A stretch of DNA of 64,000 bases from Psychromonas ossibalaenae ATCC BAA-1528 (GTDB lineage Bacteria > Pseudomonadota > Gammaproteobacteria > Enterobacterales > Psychromonadaceae), in the NCBI RefSeq assembly GCF_000381745.1, contig NZ_KB906970.1, positions 85,735 through 149,734 on the forward strand, given 5' to 3'. Both the position numbers and the translations under genes were made by a program. The notes under the pieces were generated by a model. It was not told the origin of the DNA. It saw only the letters and a list, made by a program, of their open reading frames with translations, and did no database searches. Below, in pieces: positions 43,678 through 53,145 of the stretch. Position 1 is the stretch's first letter. Each line of letters opens with the position of its first letter.

Positions 43678-44340
43678 ATGATCACATTAACTGCTTTGCA
43701 AAGTCGTGTTATCGGCGTAATGCTTGAAAAAGAGAGCACCACACCTGAGCAATATCCTTTGTCATTAAATGCTCTGACCAACGGTTGTAATCAAAAGAGT
43801 AACCGGGAACCGGTTATGTCGCTTTCAGAAACTGAAGTGCAGAATATTCTTGATGAACTAATCGATATGAAACAGCTGATGGTCGATTCTGGTGCATCAG
43901 GACGAGTTAATAAGTATAAGCACCGGTTCTGTAATACTTCATTCGGCAGTTTGCAATTAACAGAACAACAAAAATCAATTATTTGTGTGTTGTTTCTTCG
44001 TGGTCCGCAAACACCTGGCGAGCTGCGCACCCGCACTAATCGCTTAGCTGACTTTGCTAATGTTAATGAAGTTGAAGCCGCTCTTGAGCAGCTGCAAAAC
44101 TTAAACAACGTACAGTTAGTGAAAAAGTTAGCAAGAGAGCCCGGTAAAAGAGAGTCTCGCTACATACATCTATTTTCTGATACTTCTGGTGCTGAATCTG
44201 CACCTATAGAAGCTGAAGCTAATTCAGCACCAGTATCTTCAGCAGATCAGAGCGAACTTGAAACTCGGGTGGAGTTATTAGAGCTGGAAGTTAATGAGTT
44301 AAAAGCAGAGTTAGCTCGTTTGTCGGCTTTAGTTGAATAG
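43678..44340 (+). CDS. yceH: YceH (UPF0502/DUF480) protein
   Basis: The 220-residue protein opens with LTALQSRVIGVMLEKESTTP and includes YPLSLNALTNGCNQKSNREPV and LFLRGPQTPGELRTRTNRL, the family hallmarks. These are two tandem winged-helix domains, and the C-terminus ends in a coiled coil (ELETRVELLELEVNELKAEL). It may bind DNA or proteins; no function is established. It is monocistronic here. Confidence 0.92.
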   Translation: MITLTALQSRVIGVMLEKESTTPEQYPLSLNALTNGCNQKSNREPVMSLSETEVQNILDELIDMKQLMVDSGASGRVNKYKHRFCNTSFGSLQLTEQQKSIICVLFLRGPQTPGELRTRTNRLADFANVNEVEAALEQLQNLNNVQLVKKLAREPGKRESRYIHLFSDTSGAESAPIEAEANSAPVSSADQSELETRVELLELEVNELKAELARLSALVE

Positions 44341-44564
44341 ACATAGCGCTTTGCATTCCTGATCTGCTGTAAAAAATGACCTGTTTTACTTAACCACTTA
44401 ATGCCTATCTTTGCTAATTATTTTCCAGGGTGATTAAATCACCCTGATAACCACAAAAACTATATGCGTACAGGCTATATTTAGATAGATACTCAGTCTG
44501 AATATAGGCGAGAAAGCCTATTGGACTGAATATAAATCCGTAATCAAATTAACGGATCATAACA

Positions 44565-45203
44565 TTACTGAGGTTTTCTCAGTAAAATCACATCATCTCC
44601 AATAAATTCTAGTTCAAGCTTGTCACGCTCTGCCAGATAACGAAAAGTCGCCCGGCTAAAAAAGATCACATGGGTAGGGTCATATTTATAGTGCCAGCAG
44701 GCAAACGCTTCAAGGTCTATAACCTGTTTAGTCATTATTCCTATCCAGCCGCCCGGCTTAACTAAATTTAACCATTGCGACCATATTTTTTTAGGATCAA
44801 AGAGGTGTTCTATCACCTCGGTCGCAGTCACAAAATCATACGTTTTCTCCAGCACATCGGCATCAGGCTGATAGTAAATATCGTATAACGCAACTGTGTG
44901 GCCAGCCTCGCGAAGCATATGTGCTAATGCGGGGCCTGGCCCGCAGCCAAAATCCAACCCTTTAGAGTCTGATGCCAGCCGCTTAAGAAGAGGCAAGGCT
45001 AAGCGCGATAAAAACCGTCGATAACCCTGGTCATCCGGGTCATTTTCATGATGATCATAGTGGGCTTTTTCACTCACCGTATCCAGCCTCTGCTCTTGAG
45101 GTACAAATACCAGCTCACAGCGAGAGCATTGAAAATAGCTGCGGTGTTTGTCTTCAAAGTAGAACTGTGTCTGATTTGATAAACACAAGGGACAAAGGTG
45201 CAT
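44565..45203 (-). CDS. Class I methyltransferase with N-terminal zinc ribbon
   Basis: The 212-residue protein starts with two CxxC pairs (CPLC near residue 4 and CSRC near 26) that form a zinc ribbon, then a Rossmann methyltransferase with motif I GLDFGCGPGPALAHML and the HLFDP/LVKPGGWIGIMT region. This layout is common in SAM methyltransferases that act on sugars, secondary metabolites or proteins; the substrate is not visible. The gene stands alone. Confidence 0.82.
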   Translation of the reverse strand: MHLCPLCLSNQTQFYFEDKHRSYFQCSRCELVFVPQEQRLDTVSEKAHYDHHENDPDDQGYRRFLSRLALPLLKRLASDSKGLDFGCGPGPALAHMLREAGHTVALYDIYYQPDADVLEKTYDFVTATEVIEHLFDPKKIWSQWLNLVKPGGWIGIMTKQVIDLEAFACWHYKYDPTHVIFFSRATFRYLAERDKLELEFIGDDVILLRKPQ

Positions 45204-45423
45204 GGATACTTCCTCTAATTTGAGATGCGCAAAGCACCCTAAGATAGTTCTTCTTAAATATATTCCTTAATAAGCTTTTATAACTCGTTTTGGGAGCGAA
45301 AGCGAGCCACATCAATATGAGGTGGTCTGATTGATTCAACTAACCCAGTTAAGACATAATTGACTTAACTGGGTATTGAAATGACAAAACGTAAAACTGC
45401 ACTGGCTCCTTAATATTATAACC

Positions 45424-45686
45424 GGAGAAAATGGACACCCGCAGGCTGTACTGATTCGAGGGGTGAAGGAGATAAACGGCCCCGGCCGAGTGGGTAAACA
45501 GCTGCAGTTAGATAAATCTTTCTATGGAGAGGATATTACTCAATTCATAGAATATGGATTTAAAATTGGGGAGTGCCTGTTAGTTATACAGCAGTTAAGC
45601 GTATGGGAATTGGTTATGCAGGAGAGGTGTGGATAAACAAATTATGGCGGTTTATATTGGACGATTGTGCTGAGCGTCAGCCGTAA
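45424..45686 (+). pseudogene. 3-methyladenine DNA glycosylase (Aag/MPG family) remnant
   Basis: Reading from 45424 gives GENGHPQAVLIRGVKEINGP and on to LDKSFYGEDITQF, the central part of an Aag-family glycosylase. The frame is then broken; the matching end (KRMGIGYAGEVWINKLWRFI) is found in another frame and stops at 45686. The N-terminal half is missing. At least one frameshift plus a 5' truncation make it non-functional. Confidence 0.7.
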
Positions 45687-45728
45687 TTATTGACTTTCAC
45701 CTGCATTTTCAAAAGTGCTTTTTAAAAA

Positions 45729-45755
45729 AGGGAGCCTGTACAGTACAGACTCCCT
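45729..45755 (-). terminator. Rho-independent terminator after pepD
   Basis: On the minus strand AGGGAG and CTCCCT with an inner CTGTAC/GTACAG stem are followed by TTTTTT, about 40 bases after the pepD stop. Confidence 0.85.
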
Positions 45756-45787
45756 AGTTTATAACTGCATTATGTGCTTACTGATAT

Positions 45788-47245
45788 TTAATCAATAGCA
45801 GCCAGCGTTGCCGTTAACAGCTGCCAGAATTTATCAACACTGGCGATATGTACTTTCTCATCGGGACTATGCGGGAATTTGATGGTCGGGCCGAATGAAA
45901 TCATATCCCAGTGCGGGTACTTATCACTGAACAGACCACATTCTAAACCGGCATGAATTACCATAGTTTTTGGTTTTTGATCAAAAAGCTCTGTGTACTG
46001 CGCTTCCATCACTTTATAAACTGCAGAGCTCTTGTTAGGTGTCCAGCCCGGATAGTTTCCATCTTTACGTACAGCTGCGCCATGTTCTGCAAAGTGCTGT
46101 GCAATTTTTTCAGCTTCAATCTGTTTTTCCTGCTCAACCTGAGAACGAATTAATACCTGAATATCAAAACTGCTCTGCTCGCTGTTATTTTGAGTAAGCA
46201 CTCCCATATTGCTTGATGTCTGCACCACATCGGAGAAGTTATTATCCATGGTAAAAATGCCGTTAGCGCATCCAAGCAGGCTGTTTAACAAGTTAGTCTG
46301 ACTTTGGTGAGTTAAAATAGAAGCCGGTAAGTCACAAGACTGCACGCTAAGCTGTAAATTAGGCTCAGCATTCTTAAACTCACTGCATAGATTTAACTGC
46401 AGGGTATTGATAATAATTTCTAAACTGTTCTGATATTGTGCATCGCAGACAATCACGGCACGTGCTTCACGCGGAATAGCATTACGTAAACTGCCGCCTT
46501 CAAACACTGCCATATGGAAAGGCACTGCATCAAAGTTATTTAAGACAGAAGCTAAGGTTTTTATCGCATTAGCACGACCTAAATTGATATCACAACCGGA
46601 ATGTCCGCCTTTTAGGCCGCTAAGTGAAATTTCATAAGCCTTGTCTGACGGTGTGCTTTCCATTTTTTCATAAGGCAAGCTGACATTAACATTAATACCG
46701 CCGGCACAACCGACATATAATTCACCTTCCTGTTCCGAATCGGTATTAATTAAAATTTCACCCTGCAGCGAATCGGCCTGCAGGCCGAATGCACCAGTCA
46801 TACCGGTTTCTTCATCTGTGGTTAACAGTACTTCCAAGGGGCCGTGTTTTAATTCATTATCAGCTAAAACGGCTAAGCAGGCCGCCATACCGATACCGTT
46901 ATCTGCGCCTAATGTTGTATTGTCTGCATGCAGCCACTCTCCGTCGATAATGGTGGTGATCGGGTCGGTTAAAAAGTCATGTTCCGTATCATTGTTTTTC
47001 TGCGGCACCATATCCAGATGCGCTTGAAGAATAACTGCCGTTTTGTTTTCATATCCCGGTGCGGCGTCTTTCTTTAAAATTAGATTGCCGATATTGTCCT
47101 GAATGCAGGATATATTATTTTCTTTTGCCCAGTTGATGATCCAGTCAGCTAACTGCTGTTCATGCTTTGATGGATGTGGAATTGCACAGATATTTGAAAA
47201 ATAAGACCAAACTGAAGAAGCGGAAGTTGATTGTAAGGATTGCAT
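45788..47245 (-). CDS. pepD: Aminoacyl-histidine dipeptidase (peptidase D)
   Basis: PepD is an M20 zinc dipeptidase that cleaves Xaa-His and related dipeptides in the cytoplasm. The 485-residue protein has the metal region LQAHLDMVPQKN, HADNTTLGADNGIG, the catalytic acid in LLTTDEETGMTGA, and HAGLECGLFSDKYP near the end. Length agrees with the E. coli enzyme. It has its own terminator. Confidence 0.96.
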   Translation of the reverse strand: MQSLQSTSASSVWSYFSNICAIPHPSKHEQQLADWIINWAKENNISCIQDNIGNLILKKDAAPGYENKTAVILQAHLDMVPQKNNDTEHDFLTDPITTIIDGEWLHADNTTLGADNGIGMAACLAVLADNELKHGPLEVLLTTDEETGMTGAFGLQADSLQGEILINTDSEQEGELYVGCAGGINVNVSLPYEKMESTPSDKAYEISLSGLKGGHSGCDINLGRANAIKTLASVLNNFDAVPFHMAVFEGGSLRNAIPREARAVIVCDAQYQNSLEIIINTLQLNLCSEFKNAEPNLQLSVQSCDLPASILTHQSQTNLLNSLLGCANGIFTMDNNFSDVVQTSSNMGVLTQNNSEQSSFDIQVLIRSQVEQEKQIEAEKIAQHFAEHGAAVRKDGNYPGWTPNKSSAVYKVMEAQYTELFDQKPKTMVIHAGLECGLFSDKYPHWDMISFGPTIKFPHSPDEKVHIASVDKFWQLLTATLAAID

Positions 47246-47719
47246 AAAAGACCTTATTATAAAGGGAGAGGAAAAACCATATTGTTAGTCGGTGTTAAAG
47301 GTATAGTAAATTGATCTAAATCAATATGCCATAAACAGATAAAGAAATTTACAGTGTCATAAGAAAATTTTAAATATTCCTATACAGCGGCTCGTTTTTT
47401 AGGCCTGCTTGCTGTCTTGTTTATCCCGGCCTTACCTGCTGTTAATATAAAATATTCTACTAGGTGCACATTTAAATTCATAATTATAAATGGCTAATTT
47501 TATTAGTCGTTTATTTTCTTTAACGCCTATTCCCCCTTAAATACCCCATTAACTTTTTTATTTCATCAAAAATAAAAAATTGATTGGTTAATTGTGCGGA
47601 AGATCTATAGACTGTCGCGAATTTGCCAAAATTTATGATTGTTGGCGGGAAAAAAAGCTCATAACTTTCCGTTGATGATTGTAAAATTTATTTTTATTGT
47701 TGTCCTAATGGAGGTTATC
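47246..47719. other. Upstream region of carA
   Basis: About 470 bases of AT-rich sequence between divergent pepD and carA. It should hold the carAB promoter and any pyrimidine/arginine control. An AT-rich stretch near 47469-47490 vaguely recalls an ArgR box but is not good enough to call. Confidence 0.4.
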
Positions 47720-48856
47720 TTGAGTCATTCTGCCATACTGGTATTGGAAGATGGAACGGTATTTGAAGGTGTATCAATAGGCGCTGATGGAAGTTCTGTC
47801 GGTGAAGTTGTTTTTAATACATCAATGACAGGTTACCAAGAAATTTTAACAGACCCATCCTACGCTCGCCAAATCGTTACCCTAACTTACCCCCATATCG
47901 GAAACACCGGAACAAATGATGAAGATGAAGAATCTCCATCAATTCATGCCTGCGGCTTAGTTATCCGCGATTTACCTCTTCTTGCCAGCAATTTCCGTAA
48001 TCAGGAATCGCTTAGTGATTATCTGAAAGCGCGTAATGTTGTTGGTATCGCTGAGATTGATACACGTAAACTGACACGTATTCTGCGTGAAAAGGGGGCA
48101 CAAGCGGGCTGTATTATCGCCGGTGAAAACCTTGAACAGGCGGCTGCTCTTGCGCAGGCAAAAGCTTTTCCAGGTCTTAAAGGCATGGACTTAGCAAAAG
48201 AAGTAACAACAGCAGAGTCATTTGAATGGGCACAAGGCAGCTGGACACTGACGGGCGGTTTACCGAACGACATTACAGATGCTAAATATCATGTTGTGGC
48301 TTACGATTACGGTGTTAAACGCAACATCTTACGTATGCTGGTGGACAGGGACTGCCGCGTTACTGTCGTTCCTGCACAAACGCCTGCAAGCGACGTACTG
48401 GCAATGAATCCTGACGGCGTGTTCCTTTCAAACGGCCCGGGTGACCCTGAACCCTGTACTTACGCAATCGAAGCAATTCAAGAAATCTTAAAAACAGAGA
48501 TTCCTGTATTTGGTATCTGTTTAGGTCATCAGCTGCTGGCTCTAGCAAGCGGCGCAAAAACAGCGAAAATGAAATTCGGTCACCATGGTGCTAACCATCC
48601 GGTGAAAGATTTAGACAGAGACGTTGTGATGATCACCAGTCAAAACCACGGTTTTGCTGCTGACCAGACTTCATTACCTGAAAATCTGCGTGCCACACAC
48701 GTTTCATTATTTGACGGTTCATTACAAGGTATTCATCGTACTGATAAACCAGCATTTAGTTTCCAGGGACACCCGGAAGCCAGTCCTGGTCCGCATGATG
48801 CTGCGCCTTTATTCAATCACTTTATAGAGTTGATTGAACAGTACAAAAAAGCCTAG
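47720..48856 (+). CDS. carA: Carbamoyl-phosphate synthase small subunit
   Basis: CarA is the glutaminase that feeds ammonia to CarB for arginine and pyrimidine synthesis. I place the start at the TTG at 47720, 5 bases after a GGAGG, giving 378 residues beginning [16 protein letters not shown] as in other CarA proteins; the frame extends upstream as a hydrophobic stretch that CarA does not have. The glutaminase site is [13 protein letters not shown] (cysteine) with [10 protein letters not shown]. carB follows after 34 bases. Confidence 0.95.
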   Translation: MSHSAILVLEDGTVFEGVSIGADGSSVGEVVFNTSMTGYQEILTDPSYARQIVTLTYPHIGNTGTNDEDEESPSIHACGLVIRDLPLLASNFRNQESLSDYLKARNVVGIAEIDTRKLTRILREKGAQAGCIIAGENLEQAAALAQAKAFPGLKGMDLAKEVTTAESFEWAQGSWTLTGGLPNDITDAKYHVVAYDYGVKRNILRMLVDRDCRVTVVPAQTPASDVLAMNPDGVFLSNGPGDPEPCTYAIEAIQEILKTEIPVFGICLGHQLLALASGAKTAKMKFGHHGANHPVKDLDRDVVMITSQNHGFAADQTSLPENLRATHVSLFDGSLQGIHRTDKPAFSFQGHPEASPGPHDAAPLFNHFIELIEQYKKA

Positions 48857-48890
48857 TAAAGCAAATTCGAATAAAAAGGGTAAATTTCAC

Positions 48891-51800
48891 ATGCCAAAAC
48901 GTAATGATTTAAAAACCATCCTAATTATTGGTGCCGGCCCGATTATTATCGGCCAAGCCTGTGAGTTTGACTACTCGGGTGCACAAGCTTGTAAAGCACT
49001 GAAAGAAGAAGGTTACCGTGTTGTATTAGTTAACTCTAACCCGGCAACAATTATGACCGACCCGGATATGGCCGATGCAACCTACATCGAACCGATTCAC
49101 TGGGAAGTTGTTGAGAAAATTATCGCTAAAGAGCGTCCATGTGCGGTTCTGCCGACAATGGGCGGGCAGACGGCACTTAACTGTGCACTTGAGCTTGAAG
49201 AAAAAGGCGTATTAGCCAAATACAATGTTGAAATGATCGGTGCAACGGCTGACGCAATTGATAAAGCGGAAGACCGCAGCCGTTTCGATACTGCAATGAA
49301 AAAAATCGGACTTGAGTGTCCGCGTGCCGGTATCGCACATTCAATGGAAGAAGCTTACGGTGTTTTAGACATGGTTGGTTTCCCTTGTATTATCCGTCCC
49401 TCTTTCACTATGGGCGGCACCGGCGGCGGTATCGCGTATAACAAAGAAGAGTTTGACGAGATCTGTTCAAACGGTCTGGATCTTTCTCCTACGACTGAGC
49501 TGTTAATCGATGAATCATTAATCGGCTGGAAAGAGTACGAAATGGAAGTGGTTCGTGACAAAAATGATAACTGTATTATTGTTTGTGCGATTGAAAACTT
49601 CGACCCTATGGGTATTCATACCGGCGACTCAATCACGGTTGCACCGGCGCAGACATTAACCGATAAAGAATATCAGTTAATGCGTAATGCATCTTTAGCA
49701 GTTCTGCGTGAAATCGGCGTTGAAACAGGCGGTTCAAACGTACAGTTTGGTATCAACCCGGAAGACGGGCGTATGGTGCTGATTGAAATGAACCCGCGTG
49801 TATCTCGTTCATCTGCACTGGCGTCGAAAGCAACAGGTTTCCCGATTGCTAAAATCGCGGCTAAACTGGCTATCGGTTATACGCTGGATGAGCTGCAGAA
49901 TGATATTACCGGCGGTAAAACGCCGGCATCGTTCGAGCCGACTATCGATTACGTGGTTACTAAGATTCCACGTTTTAACTTTGAAAAATTTGCTAACTCA
50001 AACGACCGTCTGACTACACAGATGAAGTCTGTTGGTGAAGTAATGGCGATCGGTCGTAACCAGCAGGAGTCTTTACAAAAAGCACTGCGCGGTCTGGAAG
50101 TCGGCGCTGACGGTTTCAGCCCTATGGTTGATATCAATGCTGATGACGCAATGGATAAAGTTTTATACGAACTGCGTGAAGCCGGTGCTGAGCGTATCTG
50201 GTATATCGGTGATGCATTCCGTTTAGGCATGAGTATGGATGAAATCCACGCGATTACCATGATTGATAAATGGTTCTTAGTGCAGATTGAAGATCTTATC
50301 CTTGAAGAGAAGAAAATTGCCGAAGGCGGCTTGCGAGCACTGGATAAAGCAGAACTTAAACGTCTTAAGCGTAAAGGTTTTGCCGATAGCCGTATCGCAA
50401 CTGTTGCCGGTGTTTCTGAAACAGAAATCCGCAAACTGCGTGAACGTTTTGAACTGCACCCGGTTTACAAACGTGTTGATACCTGTGCTGCTGAGTTCTC
50501 GTCAGATACAGCTTACATGTACTCTACTTACGATGAAGAGTGTGAAGCCAACCCGTCTGATAAAGATAAAATTATGATTATCGGCGGCGGTCCTAACCGT
50601 ATCGGCCAGGGTATCGAATTTGACTACTGTTGTGTACATGCCGCTATGGCAATGCGTGATGACGGTTATGAAACCATTATGGTTAACTGTAACCCGGAAA
50701 CTGTTTCTACCGATTACGATACATCAGACCGCTTATACTTCGAACCAATCACATTAGAAGATGTGCTGGAAATCGTTAAAGTTGAACAACCTAAAGGTGT
50801 TATCGTGCAGTACGGCGGTCAGACGCCGCTTAAACTGGCACGTGCTCTTGAAGCTGCCGGTGTACCGATTATCGGTACCTCTCCGGAAGCGATTGACCGT
50901 GCGGAAGACCGTGAGCGTTTCCAGCAGACGATTGAGCGCTTAGGTCTTAAACAGCCTGAAAATGATACTGTAACTACGCTTGAACAAGCGGTTGAGTCTG
51001 CTAAACGTATCGGTTACCCGTTAGTTGTTCGCCCGTCGTATGTACTTGGCGGCCGTGCAATGGAAATCGTTTACGATGAAATCGACCTGCGCCGTTACTT
51101 TAAAGAAGCGGTAAGTGTTTCTAACGAATCTCCGGTATTGCTGGACCGTTTCCTAGATGATGCAATCGAAGTCGATATTGATGCAATCTGTGACGGTACT
51201 GATGTAGTTATCGGCGGTATTATGGAGCATATCGAGCAGGCGGGTGTTCACTCCGGCGACTCGGCATGTTCTCTTCCTGCTTACACATTAAGTGCTGAAA
51301 TTCAGGATGAGATGCGTGAATACATTCGTAAACTTGCATTAGAGCTTGGTGTTATCGGTCTGATGAATACCCAGCTTGCGGTTAAAAACAATGAAATCTA
51401 CATGATCGAGGTTAACCCTCGTGCAGCACGTACGGTTCCATTTGTTTCTAAAGCAACCGGTGTGCCTATTGCTAAAATCGGTGCCAGCGTAATGGCCGGT
51501 AAAACACTGAAAGAGCTGGGTGTAACCAAGGAAGTGATTCCGCCGTATTACTCAGTTAAAGAAGTGGTATTACCGTTTAATAAATTCCCGGGTTCTGATC
51601 CAATCTTAGGTCCGGAAATGCGCAGTACTGGTGAAGTCATGGGCGCAGGTGATACTTTTGCTGAAGCTTATGCAAAAGCGGAACTAGGTTCAATTAAAGT
51701 TGTACCGAATGTCGGCCGTGTATTACTTTCTGTTCGTCAGAGCGATAAAGCACGTGTTGCTAAGCTTGCCTCTAAATTAATCGATTTAGGTTATGCGATT

Positions 51801-52121
51801 GATGCAACAACGGGCACGGCTGAAGTACTTAAAGAGTCTGGTATTTATGTACGTACGGTAAATAAAGTACATGAAGGGCGTCCGCATATTCTTGATCGTA
51901 CTAAAAACGGTGAATACACCTACATGGTAAATACCACTGAAGGGCGTGTTGCCATTGAAGATTCACGTCAACTGCGTCGTGCTGCCCTGCGTTACAAGGT
52001 AGACTACACAACTACGCTGAACGGTGCATTTGCAACTTGTCAGGCGCATCTTGCAGACCCGACAGCTCCTGAAGCGACTGTAACTTCAGTACAAGAACTG
52101 CATAAACGTATTACTAGTTAG
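48891..52121 (+). CDS. carB: Carbamoyl-phosphate synthase large subunit
   Basis: CarB makes carbamoyl phosphate from bicarbonate, ammonia and two ATP. The 1076-residue protein has two homologous ATP-grasp halves (first beginning [20 protein letters not shown], second beginning [20 protein letters not shown]) and a C-terminal regulatory domain with [13 protein letters not shown]. The ATG at 48891 follows AAAAAGGG; the longer frame would overlap carA. A strong terminator follows. Confidence 0.98.
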   Translation: MPKRNDLKTILIIGAGPIIIGQACEFDYSGAQACKALKEEGYRVVLVNSNPATIMTDPDMADATYIEPIHWEVVEKIIAKERPCAVLPTMGGQTALNCALELEEKGVLAKYNVEMIGATADAIDKAEDRSRFDTAMKKIGLECPRAGIAHSMEEAYGVLDMVGFPCIIRPSFTMGGTGGGIAYNKEEFDEICSNGLDLSPTTELLIDESLIGWKEYEMEVVRDKNDNCIIVCAIENFDPMGIHTGDSITVAPAQTLTDKEYQLMRNASLAVLREIGVETGGSNVQFGINPEDGRMVLIEMNPRVSRSSALASKATGFPIAKIAAKLAIGYTLDELQNDITGGKTPASFEPTIDYVVTKIPRFNFEKFANSNDRLTTQMKSVGEVMAIGRNQQESLQKALRGLEVGADGFSPMVDINADDAMDKVLYELREAGAERIWYIGDAFRLGMSMDEIHAITMIDKWFLVQIEDLILEEKKIAEGGLRALDKAELKRLKRKGFADSRIATVAGVSETEIRKLRERFELHPVYKRVDTCAAEFSSDTAYMYSTYDEECEANPSDKDKIMIIGGGPNRIGQGIEFDYCCVHAAMAMRDDGYETIMVNCNPETVSTDYDTSDRLYFEPITLEDVLEIVKVEQPKGVIVQYGGQTPLKLARALEAAGVPIIGTSPEAIDRAEDRERFQQTIERLGLKQPENDTVTTLEQAVESAKRIGYPLVVRPSYVLGGRAMEIVYDEIDLRRYFKEAVSVSNESPVLLDRFLDDAIEVDIDAICDGTDVVIGGIMEHIEQAGVHSGDSACSLPAYTLSAEIQDEMREYIRKLALELGVIGLMNTQLAVKNNEIYMIEVNPRAARTVPFVSKATGVPIAKIGASVMAGKTLKELGVTKEVIPPYYSVKEVVLPFNKFPGSDPILGPEMRSTGEVMGAGDTFAEAYAKAELGSIKVVPNVGRVLLSVRQSDKARVAKLASKLIDLGYAIDATTGTAEVLKESGIYVRTVNKVHEGRPHILDRTKNGEYTYMVNTTEGRVAIEDSRQLRRAALRYKVDYTTTLNGAFATCQAHLADPTAPEATVTSVQELHKRITS

Positions 52122-52154
52122 TTTATTAACTGACGTTTAAAAAGCTAAACTGTT

Positions 52155-52190
52155 AAAAAAGCTGTCCAGGTAACTGGACAGCTTTTTTTT
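52155..52190 (+). terminator. Rho-independent terminator after carB
   Basis: AAAAAAGCTGTCCAG and CTGGACAGCTTTTTT pair over 15 bases with a GTAA loop and a T run. Confidence 0.93.
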
Positions 52191-53145
52191 GGAAAGTCAT
52201 CTGCCGTCAAGGCTAAGTTGCGAGGATCCAGCTGTTGAAAACCCTCTTGAATATACACACGATGAATGGAAATATATGGAGTATCGAGGTTTACTTTTAA
52301 TCGTTAAAAAGCTTTAGGTGCCGGATTTCTTCTTTTTGGGGGCTGTCTTTGTCTTTATTTTGTTATATTTGTATCGAGCTTTTTCTGGGGTTTGATCTAC
52401 CGGAATTATTGCAATAGAATTGTAAACGATTACAATTATCAGGCAAATAACACTGACATTGCCAGTTTTAAATAATGGCCTCTAGATATTTTTGCAGGAT
52501 AAAGAATCCAACGAGTTGTTCATAAAAATGTTGTTTTGTATGTTTTGGTGAGAGAAATGAGCTAATAACAATGAATGCAGTTCATTATTTGATATAACTG
52601 AAAACCTAAGGTCAAAGACAGTCGCCTAAGTGCTGCTGTCTTTATAGTGTATTTTTCCTTTTCTAAATCTAAACTTGGCGAGGAAGCCCCGCATTAATAT
52701 TTTTTATTATTTCTGTTTTGGTAATGATTAAAGCCAGTCCTGCCTCCTAAAATATACTTACCGATAAACATAAATAAAAAATCATTTTGTAGGTGTGATT
52801 CCTTCAAAGGACCGGCATAAAAATAATTGTCAGGTAATATAATCTACTATTCATAACTATAAATTCATCACTCAATTAATATAATTAAATGAAATATCTA
52901 TGTATTGTTGATTGTTTCACATTAACTTACTTTGCTGTTTTATTTGGGCTCATCACTGATTTATTCAATGCATATATCTGCTATCGTGATTAATAGGTCA
53001 ATTGTTTGTATTTTCTGTCGCCGCTTCTCCTGCCGGAGAGAACTAAACTGCTTATATTCAGCTGACCATTTTTTATCTCTTAAAGTTATCTACTTATTCT
53101 TTTAATCAAAATTTATTAAGAAAATTAAAGTATTAAGGAAAAAAA
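52191..53145. other. Long gene-free region between carB and the phosphatase gene
   Basis: About 950 AT-rich bases with no supported gene. A short open fragment near 52225-52315 (ending in YTHDEWKYMEYRGLLLIVKK) may be coding debris. The last few hundred bases must hold the phosphatase promoter; I see no clear Pho box. Confidence 0.4.

Noticed and set aside
47465..47492. ArgR box upstream of carA
   Set aside because: Only part of the consensus fits in an AT-rich background.
47639..47719. Hydrophobic N-terminal extension of CarA
   Set aside because: CarA proteins have none; the TTG at 47720 with GGAGG just upstream restores the normal start.
48834..48890. N-terminal extension of CarB overlapping carA
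   Set aside because: The conserved start is at the ATG at 48891, after AAAAAGGG.
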